DNA of 64,000 nucleotides from Clostridiales bacterium (GTDB lineage Bacteria > Bacillota > Clostridia > Oscillospirales > Oscillospiraceae). A program made the position numbers and the translations under genes. The DNA lies in contig JALFLH010000020.1 in assembly GCA_022774865.1 (NCBI GenBank), forward strand, positions 62,001-126,000, given 5' to 3'. Shown here piece after piece: positions 1 through 10,468 of the stretch; positions within the stretch are counted from its first letter, which is position 1, and each line of letters starts with the position of its first letter. Below the pieces are notes generated by a model, which saw only the letters and a program-made list of their open reading frames with translations, searched no databases and was not told the DNA's origin.

Positions 1-1972
1 CAAAGCAGACAAAGTAGCCGTCATCGGAACCCAGACGGCCGGTCTGGGCGGTACCGGTCTTGGCGCAGACTTTGACGGGCAGTCCCGACATGGTTTTCCG
101 GGCAGTACCCTGGCTTCCGGAGATAACCGCCTCCATACCCTCTTTATAGGCACGGATGATGGAGTCGGACAGATCCATGGTGCTGACGATTTCCGGCTGG
201 TTTTCCTTCACCAGCTTGGTGTAGTCGGCGGAAACGACCCGGTTCAGGAAGGTTGCCTTCATGCGGGTGCCGTTGTTTGCCAGTGTGGCGGCATAGACGC
301 ACTCCTGCATGGGGGTGAACATATTCGTGGCCTGGCCGATGCTGGCCTGAATCAGGTCGCCGCGGTAAAATTTTTTTTCCTGACCGGTGTGGGTGGCCGC
401 CTTGGACTCCTCGTTGGCCCGGTAACCGGCTTTCTCGTACAACTCCACGCCGGTCGGCTCGCCCAGACCCAGCGCCTTGGCCGTGTCGTCCAGATAGCTC
501 AGCGCGGTTTTCAGCCCGTACTGCTTGGTCATCCGGTAGGCCAGCTCGTAGAAGAAATAGTTGCAGGAAACCTCCAGCGCCTCAGTGCTGGTGATGTTTC
601 CGTGGGTAGAGGCACCATGGCTGTTGCTGTAGCGCAGGCACTTGGGCGTAAAACCCTCATAGCCCTCCTTGATAAAGATGCCTTCATCGTAGATTTCTTC
701 GCCGTACTGATAGACACCGGCCCGCATACCGGCAATCAGTGTGCACATTTTATAGGTGGAGCCGGGGTAGTAGGTGCCCATCAGCGCGCGGTTGAACAGA
801 GGGTCGAAATCCTGCTCCAGAATTTCCTCGTACTTTTCGTTGTAGGTCATGGGATCGTAAGTGGGGTAGGAGGCGCAGGCCAGCACGTCGCCGGTCTTGA
901 CCTCCATGGCGACCACGGAGGCGCCTTCCACGTCCTCACCCTTGGAATCGGAGGTGTTGCTGTCGGGATCCTTCAGAAAGGCGATGCAGTCGGACAGCGC
1001 ATCCTCCGCCACCATCTGAAGGTTGATGTCGATGGTGGTTTCCACGTTGCAGCCCGCTTTCGGCTCCTGACCCTCGTAATACTCCTGGGAGATGATGGTG
1101 CCGTTCTTATCGACCACGTCCTTGCGCAGACCGTCCACGCCGTGGAGGTATTGCTCAAAGGCGGACTCAAAGCCGGACTGGCCGACCTGAGCGTCCATGT
1201 AGTATTTTTCGCCGGTGCCGTTCTCGTATGCCTCTTTTACCGCCGCCCACTGGCTGTCGGTCATAGCGCCCATGGTGCCCAGAATGTGGGCGGCGTAGTG
1301 GGTGTAGTATTCCCGGACGGTGGAGGACTCGACCATCAGGCCGGGGATATTCAGCTCGAGCAGTGCGGACAGATCCGCGTCGGACACGTCCTCAATGAAG
1401 GTGAAGGTGGGCAGATTCGCCACGCCCCGCAGGTCGAATTCATACCGCAGCCCAATGACGGCGCGAGCTTCCGCGTCTGTCCATTCGCCGGGAATTTTAT
1501 AGCGCCCCCGCAGCCGCTCCATCAACAGCGGGGCGGTGATATCCGAGTCGATCCCCGCGTCCAGCAGGTAATCCTGAAAATAGCCCTGCCAGGCGGTGGT
1601 ATAGTCGTCCAGCGTGTATTCATAGGGACGATCCTTTGTCATCGGGAAATGGTCGATATACTCGATGCCCAGTTCCCAGCACTTGTGAATCAGCTTATAC
1701 AGGTGGGTGTTGGTGCCGGTGGCGGACTTGATGACATCGTGGTTGATGACCAGATCATAGCTGGCCCGGTTGCCCACCAGCACATTGCCGTTGCGGTCCA
1801 GAATGTCGCCCCGAGCCGCCTTGACACGGGTCTGGGAGACAAATTTGACGGTGTTGTCCTTGCCGGAGGCCTCAATTACCTGCAGCTTGAACAGCCGGAC
1901 GCTGAAAAAGGACAGAATCAGCACAAAAAACAAAATGATGGCAATCGCGCGGTTGCGGCTTATTCTTTCCAT
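1..1972 (-). CDS. mrdA: Penicillin-binding protein 2 (peptidoglycan D,D-transpeptidase), truncated by window start
   Basis: Minus-strand translation starts MERISRNRAIAIILFFVLILSFFSVRLFKLQVIE and contains DRNGNVLVGNRASYDLVIN, YPGSTYKM (SxxK) and KTGTAQTG motifs; directly followed by mreD/mreC upstream. Confidence 0.9.
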   Translation of the reverse strand, partial: MERISRNRAIAIILFFVLILSFFSVRLFKLQVIEASGKDNTVKFVSQTRVKAARGDILDRNGNVLVGNRASYDLVINHDVIKSATGTNTHLYKLIHKCWELGIEYIDHFPMTKDRPYEYTLDDYTTAWQGYFQDYLLDAGIDSDITAPLLMERLRGRYKIPGEWTDAEARAVIGLRYEFDLRGVANLPTFTFIEDVSDADLSALLELNIPGLMVESSTVREYYTHYAAHILGTMGAMTDSQWAAVKEAYENGTGEKYYMDAQVGQSGFESAFEQYLHGVDGLRKDVVDKNGTIISQEYYEGQEPKAGCNVETTIDINLQMVAEDALSDCIAFLKDPDSNTSDSKGEDVEGASVVAMEVKTGDVLACASYPTYDPMTYNEKYEEILEQDFDPLFNRALMGTYYPGSTYKMCTLIAGMRAGVYQYGEEIYDEGIFIKEGYEGFTPKCLRYSNSHGASTHGNITSTEALEVSCNYFFYELAYRMTKQYGLKTALSYLDDTAKALGLGEPTGVELYEKAGYRANEESKAATHTGQEKKFYRGDLIQASIGQATNMFTPMQECVYAATLANNGTRMKATFLNRVVSADYTKLVKENQPEIVSTMDLSDSIIRAYKEGMEAVISGSQGTARKTMSGLPVKVCAKTGTAQTGRLGSDDGYFVCF

Positions 1973-2550
1973 GAATCTCCTCCTATTTTACCGATGGCGC
2001 TGACCAGCCAATGCATGGGCAGCATAAAAGCAAGACTGAACAGGGCGGTGAGGAAAAACACACCGGCTCTGTCCCAGATGGTCAGCCCCATGACGACACC
2101 GATCAGAAAGACAGCCATTTCATAAATGATGATGGACAACCCGGTGCACAGCATGGTGGAACCGAAGCTCCTGCGCCAGAACATCTGCCGCAGCAGGGAG
2201 ATGCCGACCACCAGAAAGGTCAGAATCACAATGGCATAAGGGGCGGGCGCGGAACCGGAAAACCAGTAGACGGCCGACGCGATCAGGGTAAACAGACCGC
2301 CGTTTTCCGCGCCCTCGTGGATGCCGATGAGCAGAATCACAGCCGCCGCCAGATCCGTGGTCGCGCCCCAGAGGTGCATCCGGCTCAGCATGGAGTCCTG
2401 AATCACCAGCAGCGCCACGCACAGCAGGCTGTAGAGCGTCCATTTGAGCAGCGTAAGCCGTTGCAGCCGGGTCATATAGAATTTTTTCCAGAAGTTCGTC
2501 CCGCTGGGATCGGGTTTGAATTCGTATTTTCTTTTTCGTTTCGCTGCCAT
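1960..2550 (-). CDS. mreD: Rod shape-determining protein MreD
   Basis: Small multi-TM protein between mreC and PBP2; start chosen at MAAKRKRKYEFKP. Confidence 0.8.
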   Translation of the reverse strand: MAAKRKRKYEFKPDPSGTNFWKKFYMTRLQRLTLLKWTLYSLLCVALLVIQDSMLSRMHLWGATTDLAAAVILLIGIHEGAENGGLFTLIASAVYWFSGSAPAPYAIVILTFLVVGISLLRQMFWRRSFGSTMLCTGLSIIIYEMAVFLIGVVMGLTIWDRAGVFFLTALFSLAFMLPMHWLVSAIGKIGGDSWKE

Positions 2551-2554
2551 GGCC

Positions 2555-3469
2555 TTACCCCACGCCCTCGGAGGCCGTCGTGGTTTCGGGCGGCTGCGTG
2601 GCCGTATTGGCGTTGCCGCTGTTGGCGTTGCCGCCGGTTGTGGTGGTGCTGTAGCTGGTGATAATGAAAATCTGCTCCAGACTGCCGATGTCAGCCGCCG
2701 GTTCCAGAATGGCAAATTTGGCTACGCCCGTGTCGTCAAAGCCCGCGTCCACAATATAGCCCAGAATCAGGTTCCGGGGATATACGGTGGAGCCGGAGGT
2801 TACCACCTGATCGTTGTTCCGAATCACGGCGGAGGAGGGCAGATAGTCCATCCGCAGCAGATCCTTGCGGCCATTGGTGTAGCCGCCCTGCACCATACCG
2901 TTGTAGCCCGAGGAGGCGATGGTGGCGGAAATTTCCAGCGAGGAATCCAGCACCGTTTTGACCGTGGCATAGTTGGGGCCGGCGGCAGTGACCAGACCCA
3001 CCACCTCACCGTTGGCGGTGATGGCGCACATTCCCTCGTTGATCCCTGCGTTGGTGCCCTTGTTGATGGTCAGGGTACTGTTCCAGTCATTGGAACCCCA
3101 GCCGATGATATAGGCATCCACCTGCACGAAATCCTCCCGGATGGTGCTCAGACCCAGACTTTTCCGCAGACGCTCATTTTCACGGCGGTAGGAGTCTGCC
3201 TGCCGCGCCTGATCCTCCATCTGGGCGATTTTCGCTTTCAGCGCTTCATTTTCCGCCTCCAGAGATTCATAGTGGAACATATAGCCGTAGAGCCGCTCAG
3301 CCTGCCCGGTCAGCGCGTTGGCCGCAGCCTTCAGCGGGGTCAGGGCGCCCTGCACCAGCATATCCGGCAGACTTTGCCCGGTGGCGCTGGACAGAACGGT
3401 GAGTCCGGCGGCCAGCAGAACCGCGACAATCAGAATAACCCGCAGGCGGGTGCTGAATAAATGTCTCAT
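2555..3469 (-). CDS. mreC: Rod shape-determining protein MreC
   Basis: MRHLFSTRLRVILIVAVLLAAGLTVLSS, coiled coil, then GWGSNDWNSTLTINKGTNAGINEGM typical of MreC. Confidence 0.9.
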   Translation of the reverse strand: MRHLFSTRLRVILIVAVLLAAGLTVLSSATGQSLPDMLVQGALTPLKAAANALTGQAERLYGYMFHYESLEAENEALKAKIAQMEDQARQADSYRRENERLRKSLGLSTIREDFVQVDAYIIGWGSNDWNSTLTINKGTNAGINEGMCAITANGEVVGLVTAAGPNYATVKTVLDSSLEISATIASSGYNGMVQGGYTNGRKDLLRMDYLPSSAVIRNNDQVVTSGSTVYPRNLILGYIVDAGFDDTGVAKFAILEPAADIGSLEQIFIITSYSTTTTGGNANSGNANTATQPPETTTASEGVG

Positions 3470-4041
3470 ACCATTTCTCCCATCAGTTCGGGGGCCATGC
3501 GGCGCAGCACGCCGCCCAGACGGCATACCGGCAGCCCCATTACGTTATAATAGTCGCCCTCCAGCCGGGTACAGAACAGGGCGCCGCCGCCCTGAATGCC
3601 GTAGGCACCGGCTTTGTCCATGGGCTCGCCCGTGGACACATAGGCGCTGATTTCCTGTTCGGTCAGCGGCCGGAAGTGAAGTTCCGTCACTTCGGTGAAG
3701 GTTTCACTTTTTTCTCCCCGGAGTACCGTCACGCCGGTCATCACCTGATGCGCCCTGCCGGAGAGCATGGAGAGCATGGCGGCAGCCTCCGCTTCCGAGT
3801 GGGGCTTGCCGAGAATTCTGCCCCCGCAGACCACGATGGTGTCGGCCGCCACCACGATGTCCTCCGGCTCCCGGCGCACGGCAAGCGCCTTGCGCCGGCT
3901 GACCCGCGCCACCTCACCGGCGGGCTCCGCCTGAGGGTTCATGGTTTCATCGATATCCGCTGCCCGGATTACAAAAGGAACATGGAACAGCGCCATCAGT
4001 TCCTTTCGCCGGGGCGAGGCGGACGCCAAAATCAATTGCAT
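3466..4041 (-). CDS. maf: Maf family nucleotide pyrophosphatase / septum formation protein
   Basis: MQLILASASPRRKELM, VVAADTIVVCGGRILGKP, YGIQGGGALFCTRLEGDYYNVMGLPV. Confidence 0.93.
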   Translation of the reverse strand: MQLILASASPRRKELMALFHVPFVIRAADIDETMNPQAEPAGEVARVSRRKALAVRREPEDIVVAADTIVVCGGRILGKPHSEAEAAAMLSMLSGRAHQVMTGVTVLRGEKSETFTEVTELHFRPLTEQEISAYVSTGEPMDKAGAYGIQGGGALFCTRLEGDYYNVMGLPVCRLGGVLRRMAPELMGEMV

Positions 4042-4062
4042 AAGAAATTCCTTTCAACTTGG

Positions 4063-6144
4063 TTACTCCACGCCCCGCAGGTACAGCCCTCTGGTGCACG
4101 CGCCGGGATCGAAGGGGTTGGGGTGGACATAGTCCGACAGCACCCGGTCCACCTCATTGGGGTTTTCCGTCGTGAAGTACAACCGTGTTGCCCAGATGCC
4201 CAGATGCGCCAGATCCTCCTGCCTGTCCAGCCAGCTCAGCTTTTTGCCGTTGAGCAGCACCGAACGGCAGGAATTGCCGTCGCGGATCACCGGAAATTCC
4301 GCGCCCGTTTTGTCCGTCAGCTTGGTCGGCCCCAGATGGCAGGTGCATTCGCCGGTGCGGTTGCGCGTCAGGCAGTTTTCCGTGACCATCAGCGGCATCC
4401 GCCCGTAGGCCAGAAGCTCGCAGGGCACCGCCTTGCTGGCGTCCCGGATCTGGGGCAGCGTCATTTCAAAGCTCAGGGTTGCGGAGACAAACTCCAGCTT
4501 TCCCGCCATGGCGATGGCACCGGAATTGTAGATATTCAGGCCGAAGTCGCCCCGGATGCGCATTCCGGCTTCCCGGACGGGCAGCAGCAGCCCCAGATTG
4601 CCCACCAGCGCGTCGGTAATGCCCTGCTCCCGCAGCAGAGCCAGATCGGCCTTCAGCCGGGGCAGCTCCGAATCGTGCACAATCCGGGGCAGCACGGCCG
4701 CCACCCGACCCCGCTGGACAAGCTGCCGTGTCAGCGCCGCATCGGCGCGGAGAATATGAAGGGGGACATACAGCATCACTGTTTCCAGCTTCAGCAACCT
4801 GGGCGTGAGCTGATCTTTCGATGTGATCTGAACGGACAGACCGGGCACACCCCCGCTGCCCGTATGCTCCGGAAAACGGATGGGCTTGCCCAGCGCGGGA
4901 ATCTCCCGGCGGGCGCGCAGGGCGGTGAGCCGGTTCAGCACATCCCGGCGCATGGCGTTGATGGCGGCGGCGGACATGGTCAGACCCGGCTCCACCTGGG
5001 TGCGAACTTCCACACAGCGGTAGGGGGTGCCGCCGGTTTTACTCAGACGCTGTGCCAGCGCCGCCGGCTCCAGGGGCACATTGCGCGCCGCTTCGGGTAT
5101 GGAACCCTCCACCCGGCAGATGCGCCCGTCGGGGTCGGTTACCGTCAGGCTGCTGCCAACGGCGCTGACCACGGCGCGAAAGGACACATCCACCAGCGGA
5201 TTTTCCACACCCTCGAAGGACTGCCGCGCGGTCTGCAGCCAGACCTTGTCCTCCCGCCCATCGGTGCGTGTGCCGAACATTTTTGAACCGGTCTGCCCCA
5301 GATAGTAGCCGTCGGTGAAGCCCTGCCGGTTGAAGGCGGTCATCAGGTCGTTCATCATGCTCTTGGTGACGGTGCCCTCATCGATGGCCTTGCGGTAGAC
5401 CGATGTGACCGTGGCCACATATTCCGGCTTTTTCATGCGCCCCTCCAGCTTTAACGAGGAAACGCCCATTTCTTCCAGCTCCCGGACATAAGACACCAGA
5501 CAGTTGTCCTTCAAACTCAGCGGGTATTGATTCTCCCAGCGGCCATAGCCATAGCTCTGGCGGCAGGGCTGGGCGCAGCGTCCCCGGTTGCCGGAACGGC
5601 CGCCGATGGCGGCGGACAGGTAGCACTGGCCGGAATAGCACATACACAGGGCGCCGTGGCCGAATACTTCAATTTCAATGGGGGAGTTTTCACAAATGTA
5701 GCGGATTTCCTCCCGGCTCAGTTCCCGGCTCAGCACCACCCGGCTCATTCCCCAGGCGGCGCAGAGCTGCACGCCGGGCAGATTGTGCACGGTCAGCTGG
5801 GTGGAGCCGTGGATGGGCACCTTGGGGGCGATGCGGCGGCACTGCTGCAGCACGGCCAGATCCTGTACAATAAAAGCGTCCACGCCGGAGACCGCCGCGT
5901 GGCGGATCAGCTCGCAAAGCTCGGGCATTTCCCGGTCAGAGACCAGGGTATTGAGGGCAAGGTGCACAGCGACACCCCGGACATGGCAGTATTTCACCGC
6001 CTCCACCAGCGTTTGGGGGGTGAAGTTCTTCGCGCTCTGGCGGGCGTTGAAGCTGCCACAGCCCAGATATACCGCGTTGGCGCCGTTTTGCACCGCCGCT
6101 TTCAGCGCGTCCATGGAACCCGCAGGGGCAAGTAATTCCAGCAT
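4063..6144 (-). CDS. Peptidase U32 family protein
   Basis: MLELLAPAGSMDALKAAVQNGANAVYLG, EVFGHGALCMCYSGQCYLSAAIGGRSGNRGRCAQPCRQ signature. Confidence 0.92.
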   Translation of the reverse strand: MLELLAPAGSMDALKAAVQNGANAVYLGCGSFNARQSAKNFTPQTLVEAVKYCHVRGVAVHLALNTLVSDREMPELCELIRHAAVSGVDAFIVQDLAVLQQCRRIAPKVPIHGSTQLTVHNLPGVQLCAAWGMSRVVLSRELSREEIRYICENSPIEIEVFGHGALCMCYSGQCYLSAAIGGRSGNRGRCAQPCRQSYGYGRWENQYPLSLKDNCLVSYVRELEEMGVSSLKLEGRMKKPEYVATVTSVYRKAIDEGTVTKSMMNDLMTAFNRQGFTDGYYLGQTGSKMFGTRTDGREDKVWLQTARQSFEGVENPLVDVSFRAVVSAVGSSLTVTDPDGRICRVEGSIPEAARNVPLEPAALAQRLSKTGGTPYRCVEVRTQVEPGLTMSAAAINAMRRDVLNRLTALRARREIPALGKPIRFPEHTGSGGVPGLSVQITSKDQLTPRLLKLETVMLYVPLHILRADAALTRQLVQRGRVAAVLPRIVHDSELPRLKADLALLREQGITDALVGNLGLLLPVREAGMRIRGDFGLNIYNSGAIAMAGKLEFVSATLSFEMTLPQIRDASKAVPCELLAYGRMPLMVTENCLTRNRTGECTCHLGPTKLTDKTGAEFPVIRDGNSCRSVLLNGKKLSWLDRQEDLAHLGIWATRLYFTTENPNEVDRVLSDYVHPNPFDPGACTRGLYLRGVE

Positions 6145-6240
6145 AAGCTTTCTCTCCGTCGATGGTATACTTGATCGCATTATAGCATATTTGCCAAGGA
6201 AATGCTACCCTTCCAACCGGAATTCAAGAAAAATTAATAT

Positions 6241-6263
6241 GCATGGCGGCGAAGCCGCCATGC
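6241..6263. repeat. Perfect 10-bp inverted repeat with GAA loop (GCATGGCGGC-GAA-GCCGCCATGC)
   Basis: Read directly from sequence in the divergent intergenic region. Confidence 0.8.
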
Positions 6264-6371
6264 CTTCCTGCGGGAAAGAAGGTTAAGATTTTCTTCATGC
6301 CATAGAATCCCCCTTGGCGGCGGGGCGAAAATATGATATACTGGGGAAAAAGTGTGAAAGGAGATCACGCC

Positions 6372-7259
6372 ATGGGGACGAAAGCTCCCGAAAAATCACC
6401 CGTCACCTCGATTCTTGGCGCCGCCGCGCTGGCGCTTGCCCTGTTGCTGGGAATCCTGATTCTGCTTTGCCTGCCCTATTTCGGGGAAAATCCGGAAGCA
6501 CAGAGCGTGCCCACTGCACCGCCCACTGCGTCACCCACGCAGCCGCCCACAGAGCCTCCAACCGAGGCGCCTACGGAGCCGCCGGCGGAGCCGAATCCCT
6601 ACGGCAGACTGGATTTCCAGTATGAGGGCAGGTATCTCAAATGTCAGGTGGCGGACAGCGTTACCGGAATCGATGTATCCGCCCACCAGAAAACCATCGA
6701 CTGGGCGAAGGTCAAGGCTTCCGGTGTGGAATTCGCCATGATCCGGCTGGGCTACCGGGGCTATGAAAGCGGCGCGATCACCGAGGACAAGTATGCCCGC
6801 CAAAACCTGAAGGGCGCCGTGGATGCCGGACTGGACGTGGGCGTTTACTTCTTCTCTCAGGCGGTGAACGTTGAGGAGGCGCTCGAGGAAGCGCAATTTG
6901 TCCTGGACTTTATCGCGGAATACGACATCACCATGCCGGTTGTCTACGACTGGGAGACAATTCATCAGGACAGTGCCCGTACCAAGGATATGGATGCCAG
7001 AACTCTGACGGATTGTTCACTGGCGTTTCTGAGCGCGGTGGAAGAGGCGGGCTACTGGCCCATGCTGTATTTCAATACCTATCAGTCCCGGAATATGCTC
7101 CATCTGGCGGAGCTGAACCAGTACGATTTCTGGCTGGCGCGGTACTCTGACCGGATGACCTACCCCTACAAAATCAAGATGTGGCAGTATACCAATGCCG
7201 GTCGGGTGCCCGGCATCGAAGGAAATGCGGATATCAACGTGTTTTTTCCCGATACTTGA
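6372..7259 (+). CDS. GH25-family lysozyme with N-terminal TM anchor and PT-rich linker
   Basis: TGIDVSAHQKTIDWAKVKASGVEFAMIRLGYRGY, YDWETI, LARYSD..YKIKMWQYT; RBS ggaga upstream of ATG 6372. Confidence 0.9.
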   Translation: MGTKAPEKSPVTSILGAAALALALLLGILILLCLPYFGENPEAQSVPTAPPTASPTQPPTEPPTEAPTEPPAEPNPYGRLDFQYEGRYLKCQVADSVTGIDVSAHQKTIDWAKVKASGVEFAMIRLGYRGYESGAITEDKYARQNLKGAVDAGLDVGVYFFSQAVNVEEALEEAQFVLDFIAEYDITMPVVYDWETIHQDSARTKDMDARTLTDCSLAFLSAVEEAGYWPMLYFNTYQSRNMLHLAELNQYDFWLARYSDRMTYPYKIKMWQYTNAGRVPGIEGNADINVFFPDT

Positions 7260-7396
7260 CGCTTGGGGGAAATGGCGGTACAATGAAAGAAAGCGGGCAG
7301 GTATGGAAGCGCCTGCGGGGAAAGACTTGCACGGTAACGAACCGGAACCCTCACCGGACAAGATAACAATGAGACCAATTTGAAAGGATGGCAGCC

Positions 7397-9391
7397 ATGA
7401 CACTGAAAATCACCGCGTATGATCCCAGTCTGCGGCCGTTCCAGGGCGATCTGGAACTGCGGATGGCAAACTACCAGCGTACCAAGAAAAAACTCCTGAA
7501 AGAGGGCGAAACCCTGTCGGATTTTGCCAACGGCCACCGGTATTTCGGCTTTCATAAGACAAGCGAGGGCTGGTACTACCGGGAATGGGCGCCGGCCGCC
7601 GAGAAGATGTACCTCACCGGTGATTTCTGCGGCTGGGATCGCCATGCCTGCCCCATGGAGCATAAGGGGAACGGCGTGTTCGAGGCGTTCCTCCCCGGCA
7701 CAGATGCGCTGAAGGATGAACAGCGGGTGTGCGCCATCGTGGTGCACAACGGCCGGGAGCTGGACCGGATTCCCGCCTATGCCACCTACGTGGTGCAGGA
7801 TCAGAAAACCATTACCTGGTCTGCCGCCATTCATGACCCCGGCAGGGATTTTGTATGGACGGATCAGAATTTCAAGCCCGAGAAGAATCTGTTTATCTAT
7901 GAGTGCCACATCGGTATGGCGCAGGAAGAGGGCAAGGTCAGCTCTTACCGGGAGTTTGAAAAATATACCCTGCCCCGGATTCAGGCGCTGGGCTACAACA
8001 CCATCCAGATTATGGCCATTATGGAGCATCCCTATTATGCCTCCTTTGGCTATCAGGTTTGCAATTTCTTCGCCGCCTCTTCCCGGTTTGGCACCCCCGA
8101 GGAGCTGAAAAGCCTGGTGAACACCGCCCATGGCATGGGCATCGCCGTGCTGCTGGATGTGGTGCACTCCCATTGCGCCCCCAATACCCGGGAAGGCCTG
8201 AATGAGTTCGACGGCACGGATTATCAGTATTTTCATGCCGGCGGCAGGGGCAATCACTCCGCCTGGGGCACAAAATGCTTCAACTACGGAAAGCCTGAGG
8301 TCATCCATTTCCTTCTGTCCAACCTGAAATTCTGGCAGGAGGAGTATCATTTTGACGGCTTCCGGTTCGACGGCGTCACCTCCATGCTCTATCAGGATCA
8401 CGGTCTGGGCACCGCATTTGATAACCCTTCCAAATATTTTTCCATGAATACGGATACCGAGGCTGTCACCTATCTCCAGCTTGCCACGGAGCTGGCCCGG
8501 CAGGTCAACCCCAACGCCATCCTGATTGCCGAGGATATGTCCGCCATGCCGGGCTTGTGCCTGCCCATCGAGGACGGCGGCATCGGTTTTGATTACCGGC
8601 TTGCCATGGGTACCCCCGATATGTGGATTCGGCTGCTGAAGGAGAAGAAGGACGAATGGTGGGATTTCAACCAGATCTATTACGAGCTGGCCAACCGCCG
8701 TTCCCATGAGAAGGTCATCGGTTATGTGGAATCCCACGACCAGGCGCTGGTGGGCGACAAGACCCTGATGTTCCGGCTGGCTGACGCGGAGATGTATTTC
8801 GGAATGGGCAAGGACTACCACAGCCTGACCATGGATCGCGCCATGAGCCTGCACAAGATGATCCGTCTGCTGACCATGAGCCTGGGCGGCGAGGGCTACC
8901 TGACCTTCATGGGCAACGAGTTCGGCCACCCCGAATGGATTGACTTCCCCCGGGAGGGCAACGGCTGGAGCTACCATTACTGCCGCCGCCAGTGGAGTCT
9001 GGTGGACAACCCCGACCTCAAGTACCAGTATCTGAATGCCTTTGAGAAGGACATGGTCGCCATGGCAAAGGCCGACCATGTGCTGGATGGCCATGACCGG
9101 CAGCTTCTGGTGCACAACGGCGACCACGTAATGGCCTACACCAAAGGGGACGGCCTGTTCCTGTTCAATTTTGACCCCACCCGCAGCTATGACGGTTACC
9201 TGATTCCCACCGGCGAAATGGGGGATTATGAAGTCCAACTGTCTACCGAGGATTTCTGCTATGGCGGCAGCGGCCGGGCGGCGCACACCACCTACATTGC
9301 GTCCAGACAGCCCGATGGGCGCATCGGCTTTCAGGTGTATCTGCCCAACCGGAGCGCAATTGTGCTGAAAAAGAAAAAACAGGCGGAATAA
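7397..9391 (+). CDS. glgB: 1,4-alpha-glucan branching enzyme (GH13)
   Basis: YREWAPAAEKMYLTGDFCGWDRHACPM, VLLDVVHSHCAPN, DGFRFDGVTSMLYQDHG, FMGNEFGHPEWIDFPREGN. Confidence 0.92.
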   Translation: MTLKITAYDPSLRPFQGDLELRMANYQRTKKKLLKEGETLSDFANGHRYFGFHKTSEGWYYREWAPAAEKMYLTGDFCGWDRHACPMEHKGNGVFEAFLPGTDALKDEQRVCAIVVHNGRELDRIPAYATYVVQDQKTITWSAAIHDPGRDFVWTDQNFKPEKNLFIYECHIGMAQEEGKVSSYREFEKYTLPRIQALGYNTIQIMAIMEHPYYASFGYQVCNFFAASSRFGTPEELKSLVNTAHGMGIAVLLDVVHSHCAPNTREGLNEFDGTDYQYFHAGGRGNHSAWGTKCFNYGKPEVIHFLLSNLKFWQEEYHFDGFRFDGVTSMLYQDHGLGTAFDNPSKYFSMNTDTEAVTYLQLATELARQVNPNAILIAEDMSAMPGLCLPIEDGGIGFDYRLAMGTPDMWIRLLKEKKDEWWDFNQIYYELANRRSHEKVIGYVESHDQALVGDKTLMFRLADAEMYFGMGKDYHSLTMDRAMSLHKMIRLLTMSLGGEGYLTFMGNEFGHPEWIDFPREGNGWSYHYCRRQWSLVDNPDLKYQYLNAFEKDMVAMAKADHVLDGHDRQLLVHNGDHVMAYTKGDGLFLFNFDPTRSYDGYLIPTGEMGDYEVQLSTEDFCYGGSGRAAHTTYIASRQPDGRIGFQVYLPNRSAIVLKKKKQAE

Positions 9392-9401
9392 AATACAAAC
9401 G

Positions 9402-9424
9402 CCGGGTCGAAAGGCCCGGCGTAA
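9402..9424 (+). terminator. Hairpin downstream of glgB
   Basis: cgccgggtcgaaaggcccggcg inverted repeat just after the glgB stop; weak U-tract. Confidence 0.45.
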
Positions 9425-9446
9425 ACTGAACCACAGAGGCAGCGCC

Positions 9447-9815
9447 ATGAGTAAATTTGTCATCCGAGCCGTGTCCACCGGGCTTAAATTTGACCTCAGA
9501 GCGGGCAACGGGGAGCCGGTTGCCGCTTCCGAGGTCTATGAAACCCGCGCGGCCTGCCTGCGGGGCATTGACAGCGTCCGCCGGAACGCGCCGCGGGCGG
9601 CTCTTGAGGATCAGACCGGGGCGGCATGGAAGCGGGTTGCGAACCCGAAATTTGAGCTGTACCGGGACAAAAGCGGCGCCTACCGGTTTCGCCTGAAAGC
9701 CAGAAACGGCGCCATCATTGCGGTTTCCGGCGGCTATGGCGGAAAAGCGGCCTGCCTTGCCGGAATCAATTGCGTCCGGATCAATGCCCCGGCGGCGGAA
9801 ATCGAGGACGGATAG
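9447..9815 (+). CDS. YegP-like DUF1508 repeat protein
   Basis: Two repeats of FxLxAxNGxxIAxSExYxxKAxCLxGIxSVRxNAP. Confidence 0.85.
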   Translation: MSKFVIRAVSTGLKFDLRAGNGEPVAASEVYETRAACLRGIDSVRRNAPRAALEDQTGAAWKRVANPKFELYRDKSGAYRFRLKARNGAIIAVSGGYGGKAACLAGINCVRINAPAAEIEDG

Positions 9816-9918
9816 CCGGCAGGAAAAATAAACAATCCGTAAACATTCAGCTCATCGTGTTGAATTTCCTGTGATTTGAAATATAATGAGAGTAAATTCT
9901 TCTGCAAGGTGAGAAACA

Positions 9919-10314
9919 ATGGTTCGACGGATGTTGGATAAACTGTCTGCGTGGATGCGCAGATTTATGGCGGGACGGTATGGAACGGATCAACTGAACA
10001 TGGCGATTCTGGGCGCCGGACTGGTGCTGTGCATCATTTCCATGTTCATTCGGATTCCCCAACTGAATCTGCTGATGACGACGATTTCCTATGCGCTGGT
10101 GTTCTGGGCTGTTTTCCGAACCTTTTCCCGGAATACCTACAAGCGGTACGAGGAAAATCGGAAATTCCGACAGTTTTTTGACCGCCTGAAGGATCGGGAG
10201 CACCGCTATTATACCTGTCCCAAATGCCACCAGTCTGTCCGGGTTCCCCGGGGCAAGGGGAAAATTGCAATCACCTGCCCCCGGTGCAGGGAGCGGTTCG
10301 TCCGCAAGACCTGA
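9919..10314 (+). CDS. Small membrane protein with C-terminal zinc ribbon
   Basis: Two hydrophobic segments, then YYTCPKCHQSVRVPRGKGKIAITCPRCRERF. Confidence 0.7.
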   Translation: MVRRMLDKLSAWMRRFMAGRYGTDQLNMAILGAGLVLCIISMFIRIPQLNLLMTTISYALVFWAVFRTFSRNTYKRYEENRKFRQFFDRLKDREHRYYTCPKCHQSVRVPRGKGKIAITCPRCRERFVRKT

Positions 10315-10405
10315 TACGAAAATCCGATATCTTAGAATTATACCGGCCTGAATCAAATCGCAGATTCGTATTCGTTTCAGCGGGAAATGATCACAACAAA
10401 AGCTC

Positions 10406-10440
10406 ATGCGGAACCCCGCATGAGCTTCATTTTTTCGGCG
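10406..10440 (+). terminator. Rho-independent terminator-like hairpin
   Basis: ctcatgcggaaccccgcatgag followed by cttcattttttc. Confidence 0.6.
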
Positions 10441-10468
10441 CCCCATCAGGTATGGGGCGCCGTTTGTG

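Noticed and set aside
6500-6600. Short tandem repeats
   Set aside because: Codes for a PT/PPTE linker in the GH25 lysozyme
7166-9508. 780-aa minus-strand ORF
   Set aside because: Antisense to glgB and GH25; His/Gly/Val-rich shadow translation
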